64,000 nucleotides of DNA from Stomorhina lunata (taxonomy: Eukaryota > Arthropoda > Insecta > Diptera > Rhiniidae). A program made the translations under genes and the position numbers. Under the pieces are notes generated by a model, which saw only the letters and a program-made list of their open reading frames with translations, searched no databases and was not told where the DNA came from. The stretch is from assembly GCA_933228675.1 (NCBI GenBank), contig OW121743.1:85088938-85152937 (forward strand). Direction: 5' to 3'. Positions 11,720 to 22,530 of the stretch are shown one piece after another (the stretch's first letter is position 1; each line of letters opens with the position of its first letter).

Positions 11720-12428
11720 TATACCCTTCACAACCATATGTGGAAAGGGTATTATAAGTTTGTGCTGATGTATGTAACGCATGGAAATATTTGTCTCAGA
11801 CCCACCTTTTAGTATACCAATAGGCTTAGAATCACTTTCTGAAGCAATTCTGAAGATAATTTGTTGAAATTTGGCACAGATCATTGTTTTGATAATAGCA
11901 CCATGGCTATTGAAATTCGTCAAAATCGGTCCATTATTTATGGTACCCCCCATAGGTCCCACTTCCCGGAATTGATATATTGGCCACAAATATTAATATT
12001 TTTTCATGAAATTTAAATCAAATACTGCTTATGTAAACTAAAATCACTGCACCAAATTTCGTTAAAATCGGTCCACATTTGAACATAGCTCCCATACAAA
12101 CTTTTCTTTAAAAACGCACCAAATGAGACAAAAATCACTAAAACGCTCGTAAATCTGAAAATAATGGGAAGTTTATTTTTTGCATACATAATTTCTGTAA
12201 TAACTGTAATCAATTTGCGAGATAATCGGTCCACATTTGACCCTAGCTCTCATATAAGTCCAAATGTCGGAAGCAGCTTAAATATATAAGTTTTGAGAAA
12301 ATGTTTGTATGATGGCAAAATTTAACTAATATTTGTCTTTATAAGGGAAAAATAACACCTTTGACCTTAGTGGTGAAGGGTATTGTATGGTCGGGCTTGA
12401 CCGACTATAGCACTTTCTTACTTGTTTT
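11720..12428 (+). mobile_element. mini-me-like non-autonomous element, copy 1
   Basis: It starts TATACCCTTCACAACC, followed by GGAAAGGGTATTATAAG. It ends with GGGTATTGTATGGTCGG, a short hairpin (GTCGG 12390-12394 with CCGAC 12401-12405) and the tail CTTACTTGTTTT. This layout matches the dipteran mini-me class, related to Helentron/DINE-type elements (family assignment from memory). Relative to copy 2 it lacks about 75 bp carrying the GTCC repeat, but keeps about 50 bp near 12010-12060 that copy 2 has lost. Minus-strand open frames across it (133 and 73 codons) are not conserved between copies and are not genes. Confidence 0.75.
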
Positions 12429-12440
12429 TGTATCGATTTT

Positions 12441-13178
12441 TACACCCTTCACCACCATAGGTGGAAAGGGTATTATAAGTTTGTGCTGATGTATGTAACG
12501 CATGGAAATATTTGTCTTAGACCCATCTTTTAGTATACCAATAGGCTTAGAAACACTTTTTCAGTCAATTTAGCGACGTCCGTCCGTCCGTCTGGCTGGA
12601 CCCCCATGTAAACCTTGTAATCAAACTACAGGTCGCAATTCTAAAGATAATTTGATGAAATTTGGCACAGATCATTTTTTTGATAATGGGACCATGGCTA
12701 TTGAAATTCGTCAAAATCGGTCCATTATTTACCTCCCATAGGTCCCACCTCCCGGAATTGATATATTGGCCACAAATATTAATATTTTTTCACGAAATTT
12801 AAAATCGGTCTACATTTGACCATAGCTCTCATACAAACTTTTCTTTAAAAAGGCACTAAATGAAACAAAAATCACTAAAACGCTCGTAAATCTAAAGATA
12901 ATGATAATTTTAAATTTATTTATTGCATACATAATTTTTGTAACAACTGTAATCAATTTGCCAAATTTCAATATAATCGGTCAACATATGACCCTAGCTC
13001 TCATATAAGTCCAAATGACGGAAACAGCTTAAATATTTAAGTTTTGAGAAAATGTTTGTATGATGCCAGAATTTAGCAAATATTTGTCTTTATACAGGAA
13101 AAATAACACCTTTGACCTTAGTGGTAAAGGGTATCGTATGGTCGGTCTTGACCGATTATATCACTTTCTTACTTGTTT
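12441..13178 (+). mobile_element. mini-me-like non-autonomous element, copy 2
   Basis: It lies directly behind copy 1 in the same orientation, with the same start (ACACCCTTCACCACC) and the same 3' hairpin plus CTTACTTGTTTT tail. It retains the GTCCGTCCGTCCGTCT tract (12585-12602), the GTCY proto-microsatellite typical of mini-me. Identity between the copies is high over shared parts, suggesting either tandem duplication or nested insertion at the 3' end. Confidence 0.75.
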
Positions 13179-13189
13179 TATTTAATTAA

Positions 13190-13265
13190 TAAAAGAAACT
13201 ACCCAAACAAGTCCGAAGTTACGCAAATTCATCTAATTACGTTAGCGTACTCTGTTTAGGTTTGA
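13190..13265 (-). mobile_element. Relic of the 32.2-kb MITE
   Basis: GAAACTACCCAAACAAGTCC followed by GAAGTTA matches the reverse complement of the right arm of the MITE at 32173-32318 at about 23 of 27 positions. ACGTTAGCGTACTCTG nearby resembles its terminal repeat. Only a fragment survives, abutting the mini-me copy 2 tail. Confidence 0.5.
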
Positions 13266-13347
13266 GTCTTTACTAAATTAAGAGAGTAATTTTATTTCCC
13301 CACTTCCACTCTTTAATTATTATTATTTGTCTGAACTTACTCAAAAG

Positions 13348-14120
13348 CAGGACTGCCAGATTTGCCGATTTATCGGCATTTTGGCGATTTTTAACCCAAA
13401 AAATAGTTAAGTGCCGATATGCAGATTTTGACTAGAAAATTGGCGACATTTGAGATTATATCGAAAATAAATTTAACTTAACATGCATATATGATAAATC
13501 AGTTGTCAAAAATGTCATAAGTTTTCATTAATTTCAAAATATTGGAATTTACAAAGTCAAAATTTGGGAACGAAAACCAAACCAAAATTTTCAATATAAA
13601 TTTTTTCTGTGGAAAAGTTTTGCATTTAAAATTCTTCTGTAGAAAAATTTTCAATTTAAATTGTTTATCGAAATAGTTCCAATTGAAATTTTTTTGTATA
13701 GAAAAATTTTAGAATCAAAATTTTTTCTGTCGTGAAATTTTTCATGTAATTTTTTTTATTGGAAAATTTCCTAATATAAGCTTTTTTTTCATATATGTAC
13801 AATTTTGTGAATAGAGAAATTTCCATAAAAATTTTTTGGTGCAGAAAAGTTTCCTACATTAAATCTTTTAGAATGAAAAAATTTTCCATATAAAATTTTT
13901 TGTATAAAAAATTTTGCTATATAAGATTTTTTGTATAGAAAAATTTTCAATATAAAATTTTTTATATAGAAAAATTTTCAATGAACATGTTTTTAATATT
14001 CCTCTTTTTTTCTGATATATTTTTGAAAATTCCGATTTTTTGGCGATTTCTGAAAATTTACTGCTGATTTTTTTTTGGAAAAATATGCCGATTTATCACG
14101 AAAATGTTCTGGCAGCCCTG
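13348..14120. mobile_element. 773-bp hAT-like MITE with 8-bp target duplication
   Basis: The left end CAGGACTGCCAGA pairs with the right end, whose reverse complement is CAGGGCTGCCAGA (12 of 13). The flanks CTCAAAAG (13340-13347) and CTCAGAAG (14121-14128) are a near-perfect 8-bp target duplication, as expected for hAT transposition. Subterminal regions repeat GCCGATTTATCGGCAT, GGCGATTTT and similar words on both sides. There is no transposase, so the element is non-autonomous. Its centre (13560-14010) is an AT array like the satellites of the window. Confidence 0.88.
13560..14010 (+). repeat. Degenerate 30-bp AT array inside the hAT-like MITE
   Basis: About 14 diverged units have a TATAGAAAAATTTT core and an AATATAAAATTTTTT spacer. 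They are wholly contained between the subterminal repeats of the MITE. The core is the same as that of the free-standing satellites in the window. Confidence 0.8.
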
Positions 14121-14329
14121 CTCAGAAGGTAAAAAAACAAACCTAAAGCAAATATATAAATATAAGATGTATGAAGATGTACACAGCCATGCTTTGGTTT
14201 GCCGTATGGTCGTTTTGAAAACTCCATATAAAAGAGAGTATACAACATTTATCCACTTTAATCTCACATTTGACAGAAAAAATGTATGAAGTGCGATATA
14301 TTTTTATTATAAATACAAAATCGTTATAA

Positions 14330-14371
14330 CCCAGGTACAAGATTTTTAAAGATATAAATCTTGTACCTGGG
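14330..14371. other. Perfect 16-bp hairpin
   Basis: CCCAGGTACAAGATTT (14330-14345) and AAATCTTGTACCTGGG (14356-14371) are exact reverse complements separated by 10 bases. The stem is too short for a typical miRNA precursor. It resembles a minimal foldback or a small inverted duplication. Confidence 0.9.
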
Positions 14372-14459
14372 AAAAAATCGAATTTTAGAAAATATTAAAT
14401 CGCTGACATTTTTTTTAAATAGACCTTAAATCTGAAATTTATACTTAATTTTACATATG

Positions 14460-14660
14460 AACAAACGTTTTTGATCAAACAATTTTATATAGAAACTTTT
14501 TCAATATCAAAATTTCGATGACAAAATTTTGCATAGAAAAGTTTTCGAAAGAAAATTTTTTTTATAGAAAAAAATTTCAACACAAAAGTTGTATTTTTTT
14601 ATAATCAAAATTGTTAAAATTTACAATCTTATTTAATTAAGAAAATTTCGAAGGAATAAT
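14460..14660. repeat. Short degenerate AT satellite patch
   Basis: Five to six decayed units of the TATAGAAAATTTT type lie outside any MITE ends that I can see. Confidence 0.5.
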
Positions 14661-14949
14661 AAAGGCCAGTATAATATTGTCAATAAAGAAGAGTTCTTAC
14701 AAAAACTCTATAATATTAAGATGTTGCACTTCCAAACATTTATTTGCCGTATGGTCGTTTTGAAAAATGCCATAAAAAATTGGAAACAACTAATGGAGAC
14801 GATTATCAAATGAGAGAAAGCTAAGGCACACGCATGTGCAAATGAAATGTGTGTTTGTTTGTGCGTTTATGTTTTTATCATTGTCCTTTATACACTTTAA
14901 CTTCATATTTGAAAGAAAAAACAATGTATGGAGTACAATATCTTGACGT

Positions 14950-16730
14950 TATATTGTCTTTGATTCGTATTTTGAATAGACAAAGTGTTAAACATTTTTT
15001 AGTGAAAATGACCTAAGAAAATTTTGATAATGGGATGTTCTTAAAAAAAAATAAAGATTTTAATTTTTTACATAAAAAAATATTAAAAAAAAACTTGTGA
15101 ATAAAAACTTGTCAATAGCTTCCATGAAATAGAAGCACATAAATGTCAATAAATCTTTAAATAAAGCAATAGTTAAGGAACTAGGAGAGGTGAATGGTGG
15201 TGAATAAAAAGATAATGCTTTACACTTTACAAATCTTGTAATTACACTTCAAATCAGTGAAGTTGCGCTATACGCTACACACATTATTTAAGATTTTTGT
15301 TCTACAATTAATTTTATTTCTTTTACATCGGCGGCGTGTTAGTACTAACAGAGGATGCTGTGATCATAATAATTTCAAAATTAATAAATAAAAATCATAG
15401 AAATTGAGGTTCCCGTGACTGTTTAATAGGTAAGGATCAAATTCAGAACAGAGCTTCAAATTTCTTCCAAAATTATATTAATAAAATTTACTGAAAAAGT
15501 CTATTTAACACTTTGCTACTGACTAAAGAAAAAGTCTATTTAACCCTTTGCTACTGACTAAAGATGTGTTAGACGATCCGTTTTGGAATACTAATAAAAC
15601 CCTCTTTGTTTATGAGTTAAATTTACCATCCTTTTAGATATATTTGATTTTATTTGTAAGCAAAAATTCATAATATGTGTATGTTTTTAATGGCATGACA
15701 TTAATTTTCTATCTAAAAATTTAGCTTTGTGTCTGCCGGGCTGCACGTCAGTCGCAGAGGGTTACCTCAATGGTGTGGGGAACGGACATACCTGAATATA
15801 TTTTCGTACTTAAGTTCTACTCAAATGATTCTATTTTCAAAAACTTTTACATTTCGAAACTTTAACCCCTGTTTCTTTAAACTGAAAATCTTTCAAACCT
15901 TTCACTTTTGTCTCACAGTGCACTTGCTTAAAAAAAAAAATAGCTGGAGATTTCGAAAGAGTTTTCCCTGGTTTATTTCAAATATCAAGAGCAACAATAA
16001 AATGTTTGTTGTTACAAATGAAAAGGAAAAATAGCAAAATATATTTTAATATCAAAAGGGATATGTGTGAGAAAATTTAGTTATATCCTTTTACACACAC
16101 AAAAGCCAAATTGCAAACATTTATCCTTTTTGTCCAGGACTATATATTTTAACAAAGAAAACCACAAACCAAAAATACCCAATTGGAAATTTGGTACTAG
16201 AAAAATCTGAATGTGATGATAATTTAAATAAGGTATAAAAGAGGTTTTAAAAAAGGAATGATTTGTTAATGTTACATCATCCGTTTACATAATTCTCATT
16301 TAGTTCGCAAAAAATGAATGAAATTTTAGTACTATTTTTTGTCCAGTGTAATGTATTTAATATACTTTTCCTTCTTAACTTTTCTTTACAAGTAAAAATA
16401 TTGGAATATTGCTGCCTTCTTTATCCAAACTAAACGAAATTGTAAAGGTAATAAATTTGAATTTTTCTGGAACAAGATAAATTAATGAAAGAACACATTC
16501 CGTTGCATACAAACCAGGAAGGACAAGGAGCAAAATTTACTTTATTATGCCAAAATTACTCTAAAAAGCTAAAGAATGTTTAACAGAAGAAAGACGAATA
16601 ATATTCTGTTGCATTTTGTTAATACAAAAAAATTAAATTAATGCTGATATAAAAGTGTTATCCAGATAAGAAAATAATTTGTATTTATAGCAACGAGATA
16701 CTAAAATGGAAGAAATAACTCAATGAAAAA
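14950..16730. other. Low-copy spacer
   Basis: Mostly unremarkable AT-rich DNA. The 101-codon frame at 15729-16034 starts in a short GC-richer segment (15730-15790) but turns into AT-driven F/K/N-rich sequence. I see no conserved features and do not call it a gene. Confidence 0.55.
15494..15563 (+). repeat. 35-bp tandem duplication
   Basis: Two adjacent copies begin AAAAAGTCTATTTAAC and end TTTGCTACTGACTAAAG, with a single mismatch between them (15494-15528 and 15529-15563). Confidence 0.92.
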
Positions 16731-18770
16731 TTTTCTATTTTCTCTAAGAAAAATGTAAGAATTTTAAAAATGTATGGAAAATATAATACATTTTTTTAAG
16801 AAAAATAATAGAAATTTTTTAAATACAAAACTTTTAAAATTCATATATAGAAAAATTTTTAAGACTTTTCATAAAAAAATTTTATAAATTTTTCATAGAA
16901 AAATTTTTACAAATTTTTCGGTAAAAAAATTTATACAGAAAACTTTTCGGAAACAAAATTTTATATAGAAAATTTTTCGGTAAAAAAAATTTATATAAAA
17001 AATTTTGTATAGAAAAAAAATATAGGTAGAAAATTTTGTCGGTAAATTTTACTCCGAAAAATTTGATATAGAAATTTTTTCGGTAAAAAATTTTATATCG
17101 AAATTTTTTCGGTAAAAAATTTTATATCGAAATTAATTTTTTGGCAAAAAATTTTATATAAAATTTTTTCGGAAAAAAAAATTGTATATAGAGAACTTTT
17201 CGGTAAAAAAAAATTATATAGAAAATTTTTCGGTAAAAAAAATTTATATAAAAAATTTTTCGGTAAAAAATTTTATATAGAAAATTTTTCAGTAAAAAAT
17301 TTTATATAAAAAATCTTTCGATAAAAAATTTTATATAGAAAGTTTTTCGGTAAAAAAAAAATTTATTTAGAAAATTTTTCGGTAAAAAATGTATATAGAC
17401 ATTTTTTCGGTTACAAAATTTTATATAGAAATGTTTCGGTAAAAAATTGTATATAGAAAATTTTTCATAACAAAAATTGTATATGTAAATTTTTTTCGTA
17501 AAAAATTTTATATAGAAAATCTTTTGGTAAAAAATTTTATATAGAAAATTTTTCGGTAAAATATTTTATAAAAAAAATTTTTCTGTAAAAAATTTTATAT
17601 AGAAAATTTTTCAGTAAAAAAATTTTACATAGAAAATTTTTCGGAAAAAAAATGTATGTAGAAAATTTTTCGGGAAAAAATTTTATATAGAAAATTTTTC
17701 GGGAAAAAATTTTTTATATAAAAATTTTTCGGGAAAAAATTTTATATAGAAAATTTTTCGGGAAAAAATTTTATATAGAAAATTTTTCGGAAAAATATTT
17801 TATATATTTAAAAATTTTATATAAAAAATTTTTCGGTAAAAAATTTTATATAGAAAATTTTTCGGGAAAAAATTTTATATAGAAAATTTTTCGGAAAAAT
17901 ATTTTATATAGAAAATTTTTCGGTAAAAAATTTTATATAGAAAATTTTTCGGGAAAAAATTTTATATAGAAAATTTTTCGAGAAAAAATTTTATATAGAA
18001 AATTTTTCGGGAAAATATTTTATATAGAAAATTTTTAGGGAAAATATTTTATATAGAAAATTTTTCGGGAAAAAATTTTATAAAAAAATTTTTTCGGAAA
18101 AAAAATTTTATATAGAAAATTTTTCGGGAAAAAATTTAAATAGAAAATTTTTCGGTAAAAAACTTTATATAGAAAATTTTTCGGTAAAAAATTTTATATA
18201 GAAAATTTTTCGGTAAAAATTTTATATAGAAAATTTTTCGGGAAAAAATTTTATATAGAAATTTTTTCGATAAAAATTATATATAAAAATTTTTTCGGTA
18301 AAAAATTTTATATAGAAAATTTTTCAGAAAAAAATTTATATAGAAAATTTTTAGGTTACAAAAATTTATATAGAAAATTTTTCGGTAAAAAAAATGTAAC
18401 ATAGAAAATTTTTCGGAAAAAAAATTAATTTGGAAATTTTTTGTTAAAAAAATTTATATAAAAATTTTTTTGGTAAGAACATTTTATATAGAAAATTTTT
18501 CTGTATATAAAAATTGTATTAATTTTGTTAAAGAAAAATTTTATGAATTTTTCGTAGAAAAATTTAATAAATTTTTATTGGAAAAATTTTATAAATTTTT
18601 ATTGGAAAAATTTTATAAATTTTTATTGAAAAAATTTTATAAATATTTCATAGAAAAATTTTTATAAAAATATTTTAAAATTTTTTTACAGAAAAATCTA
18701 TAAAAATTGTAAACTTTCGATATAAAAAATTTATAAAACATTCACAGAATATTTTATAACTCTTTCATAA
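16731..18770 (+). repeat. AT-rich 29-bp satellite, CGGTA spacer
   Basis: About 68 units of 29 bp have the core TATATAGAAAATTTTT and spacer CGGTAAAAAA, with CGGGAAAAAA as a frequent sub-variant (17660-18090). The right end (18500-18770) changes to a FYKFLLEK-type variant that reads as a 65-codon open frame, a by-product of the period. Confidence 0.94.
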
Positions 18771-19904
18771 GAAACTGATAGACTGATACTATGAAACAAA
18801 GATATCTATGAAACAAAACTCCATAAAGATTCAACTTTTATGGCAATTTGTTTGCTGGGTTATCCAGCTCACTAATATATGCTTTATTTAATTTAAATTC
18901 CATTACGAACGTTATTTTTTTAAGGTCTTCTTCATTAGCAGCAATTTTAAATTAGAAAAAAAACTGAAACAAAAGCTACAGCAAAAATTAAAAAAAAGGT
19001 AGAAAAAAAAAATAAAGTTTATGCTCCAATTAACTAAAATGCAATAAAAATGTTGTTTATTTTATTTTTTTATATTTTTGCTCCCTATAATAATTCTTCA
19101 CAATTTCCGTGTACAAGGATATTTCACGAACATTATGACACATTTTGATTGAAGCAGCAGCGGCAGCAGCAAAACACTGATTTTCTTCTTTTAGTTAACA
19201 ATTTTTTTTGCATTTTCTTTTCAGAAATATAAAACACTTTTAAATAAGTATTTATGAGTCTGAGAGAGTATTTGTTGCTGCACTAAAGAACCTCCATGTA
19301 TGCAACATGCGGCTGCTGCCTCAGAAGCTGAGGATGCTGATGTTGGTTGGCTGACAGCCACTAATCCAGCTTCATTCAATGTGATGTGATGATGATGATG
19401 ATTTTAAAGCCATGAAAGCATAAAATCACAAGCTAATTTGACACAAAAGCAATACACAAGCGAATTGTGGCTGCAACGCAAAAAAACTGAAATTATTAGC
19501 AAAAGTAGTTGCACTATAGTTTTATTTCTTTTAACCAAGTACTTACTTTCCTGGTATTTACTGGGAATTTATGAGATAGATGATTTCTACTTGTGAAGAG
19601 GAAAAATGTTATAGGTTGACTGCCAATCAAGGAGCTTAGAGATATGTCAATATTTATAATTATTAATTTCTTTAGATAAACTCTTGCCATAATACAAACA
19701 ACTTGAAAGAAATATTTTGTATAAATTACACTTGGTAAGTCTGTAGTCTGATATTTGTTAATTTCAAATTACGAAGAAGCAAACAGAAACCATTCAGATC
19801 TCTTCACACATAAGTTTATTCAAAACAAATATTTCCGTACTACCAATAAATAGGTAAATAAGCAACATTGCACAGTGGGGCACAAGTGTCTTAGTACTTC
19901 TTAA
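18771..19904. other. Low-copy spacer with a CAG/GAT-rich island
   Basis: AT-rich except for 19150-19420, where AGCAGCAGCGGCAGCAGC, GCGGCTGCTGCC and GATGATGATG tracts raise GC. Both strands carry short protein-like open frames there (see next entry). Nothing is seen elsewhere in the stretch. Confidence 0.55.
19221..19403 (-). other. Exon-like open frame without start codon
   Basis: About 60 open codons on the minus strand contain a histidine run and TLNEAGLVAVSQPTSASS, an alanine run, then GGSLVQQQILSQTHKY before a TGA at 19221-19223. The composition resembles a low-complexity insect exon more than AT noise. The + strand holds a 29-codon ATG frame (19300-19389) with similarly balanced composition, so one of the two must be fortuitous. 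No clear splice acceptor was found. Confidence 0.15.
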
Positions 19905-21345
19905 TTTTTTAGTCTAACTCTAGGTATATGTTTTAGTCTATGTCTTATTCTATGTATTAGTCTATGTCTTAGCCTATGTCTTAGTCTATGTCTTAGTCTA
20001 TGTCTTAGTCTATGTCTTAGTCTATGTCTTAGTCTATGTCTTAGTCTATGTCTTAGTCTATGTCTTAGTCTATGTCTTAGTCTATGTCTTAGTCTATGTC
20101 TTAGTCTATGTCTTAGTCTATGTCTTAGTCTATGTCTTAGTCTATGTCTTAGTCTATGTCTTAGTCTATGTCTTAGTCTATGTCTTAGTCTATGTCTTAG
20201 TCTATGTCTTAGTCTATGTCTTAGTCTATGTCTTAGTCTATGTCTTAGTCTATGTCTTAGTCTATGTCTTAGTCTATGTCTTAGTCTATGTCTTAGTCTA
20301 TGTCTTAGTCTATGTCTTAGTCTATGTCTTAGTCTATGTCTTAGTCTATGTCTTAGTCTATGTCTTAGTCTATGTCTTAGTCTATGTCTTAGTCTATGTC
20401 TTAGTCTATGTCTTAGTCTATGTCTTAGTCTATGTCTTAGTCTATGTCTTAGTCTATGTCTTAGTCTATGTCTTAGTCTATGTCTTAGTCTATGTCTTAG
20501 TCTATGTCGTAGTCTATGTCGTAGTCTATGTCGTAGTCTATGTCTTAGTCTATGTCTTAGTCTATGTCTTAGTCTATGTCTTAGTCTATGTCTTAGTCTA
20601 TGTCTTAGTCTATGTCTTAGTCTATGTCTTAGTCTATGTCTTAGTCTATGTCTTAGTCTATGTCTTAGTCTATGTCTTAGTCTATGTCTTAGTCTATGTC
20701 TTAGTCTATGTCTTAGTCTATGTCTTAGTCTATGTCTTAGTCTATGTCTTAGTCTATGTCTTAGTCTATGTCTTAGTCTATGTCTTAGTCTATGTCTTAG
20801 TCTATGTCTTAGTCTATGTCTTAGTCTATGTCTTAGTCTATGTCTTAGTCTATGTCTTAGTCTATGTCTTAGTCTATGTCTTAGTCTATGTCTTAGTCTA
20901 TGTCTTAATCTATGTCTTAGTCTATGTCTTAGTCTATGTCTTAGTCTATGTCTTAGTCTATGTCTTAGTCTATGTCTTAGTCTATGTCTTAGTCTATGTC
21001 TTAGTCTATGTCTTAGTCTATGTCTTAGTCTATGTCTTAGTCTATGTCTTAGTCTATGTCTTAGTCTATGTCTTAGTCTATGTCTTAGTCTTTGTCTTAG
21101 TCTATGTCTTAGTCTATGTCTTAGTCTATGTCTTAGTCTATGTCTTAGTCTATGTCTTAGTCTATGTCTTAGTCTATGTCTTAGTCTATGTCTTAGTCTA
21201 TGTCTTAGTCTATGTCTTAGTCTATGTCTTAGTCTACGTCTTAGTCTATGTCTTAGTCTATGCCTTAATCTATGTCTTAGTTTATGTCTTAGTTTATGTC
21301 TTAGTCTATGCCTTAGTCTATGTATGTCTTTGTTTATGACTAAGT
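19905..21345 (+). repeat. 12-bp satellite TTAGTCTATGTC, array 1
   Basis: About 119 tandem copies of TTAGTCTATGTC are nearly identical over about 1.2 kb, with isolated GTAGTC, TTAATC and TTTGTC variants and decay at both ends. Because 12 is a multiple of three, the minus strand is open for 508 codons (19901-21427) reading RLRH repeats. That frame is a repeat artefact. Confidence 0.98.
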
Positions 21346-22445
21346 CGTTATTTTTGTTTGTCTTAGTATGTCTTGATCTATGGCATCGTCTTATGGTACT
21401 ACTGCACATTTGACATTCTTCCTTCATACAGAGGCAAACCTATGTAGGAATTTAGATTAACCATAGTGTATGTACTTTAATATATACATATGTATGTATG
21501 CGTACCTTGTGTTTATGTTAGCATATGGAAATGTATTTCCCGTTAGCTAAAGAAAACAAAATAAAAGTCTTAACTCATTTACACAAACATTGTACCACAT
21601 AAACACAAAACCCCTGCACAAGTACCCGGTACTTGTAGTGCACTTGAGTTCCTGTATGTGTGTGTGTGTCCCAGTGTTAGTTTGCAAATGATATCCTTAA
21701 AGCTTAAATAACGAACGAATTGATTAAAACCATAAACTTGTTTACACTTGCGTTAATATGAAGAAACAGCATTTTGTCGTTGTTAAGGACGACAAGGATG
21801 ACGGTGGTGTTAACGATAATGATGAAATTATTTGTTTCACTACAACTGAATTCTGCTGTGTAGTTGTGTTTCTTTTGTCATTGTCTGAGCAAAAACTGTA
21901 TGAATGACAAGAGGGCGTATGATTAACATAAATTTAAAGCGAAATTTCAATGAAACACTTTGACACACATATGAGCTAAAACAAACACAAATTTAACTCA
22001 TTCGCGAGAGTGCACATATATAGAGGATCATTACATAAAGGTTAGTATATAAACATACTTATGTATGTACTTAACAAGTTTACAAGTCAATGTGTTTGTT
22101 TTAAATGCTCTCAAGTTAAACCTCACAAGTGCTTTAGACTTTGTTCGTTGTTGATTGTTTGTTTTGCATACATTTATTGTATTGTAATTTGTTTGTCCGT
22201 ATGTCTATCATTCTGCCTTTGTGCGCTCTTGTGTTATTGTAATTCTTTCATTAACTTCTGGTTCTCTTTAACTGTTCAAATGTCAAAAGTTTCTTTTTAT
22301 GCTTGAGCCTACTTTTAAGGTCTTCTCAGGCAAATATTTGCGTCTGACAAGCGAGTTTAAGCAAATTATTAGTTTAGATGAGCAAATGTTAAATACGAGG
22401 CACTCGAGGGTAACAGGGAGAAATTTGCAGCAAAAAATTTTACAT
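21346..22445. other. Low-copy spacer
   Basis: Unremarkable AT-rich DNA with a TACATATGTATGTATG tract near 21485 and a (GT)n run at 21657-21669. Short open frames in this area look random. Confidence 0.6.
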
Positions 22446-22530
22446 AGGAGATTACGACTTACACTAAGATATAGACTAAAACATAGACAAAGAATAAGAC
22501 CTATACTAAGGCTTAGACTAAGACATAATA
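22446..22530 (-). repeat. Degenerate inverted relic of the 12-bp satellite
   Basis: ACTAAGATATAG, ACTAAAACATAG and ACTAAGACATA are decayed reverse complements of TTAGTCTATGTC. They grade directly into the hexamer array to the right. Confidence 0.8.

Larger units (their letters stand above)
14185..14945 (+). repeat. Diverged direct duplication about 560-650 bp apart
   Basis: TTTGCCGTATGGTCGTTTTG at about 14198 recurs at about 14742. CACTTTAATCTCACATTTGA at about 14253 recurs as CACTTTAACTTCATATTTGA at about 14894, followed in both by a GAAAAAA...TGTATG(A/G)AGT context. The second copy has extra internal sequence. This may be an old duplication or two copies of an unrecognised element. Confidence 0.6.

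Noticed and set aside
11588..12234. 133- and 73-codon minus-strand frames
   Set aside because: Both largely overlie mini-me copy 1, and the corresponding sequence of copy 2 does not preserve the frames.
15729..16034. 101-codon frame
   Set aside because: Only the first 20 codons are in GC-richer DNA; the rest is F/K/N-rich chance sequence without a domain.
19905..21345. Telomeric repeat
   Set aside because: TTAGTCTATGTC shares only TTAG with the insect TTAGG telomere, is interstitial, and higher flies lack TTAGG telomeres.
19901..21427. 508-codon open frame of RLRH repeats on the minus strand
   Set aside because: It is the read-through of a 12-bp satellite whose length is a multiple of three. 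Array 2 (58266-59765) has the same unit, and the frame has no non-repeat domain.
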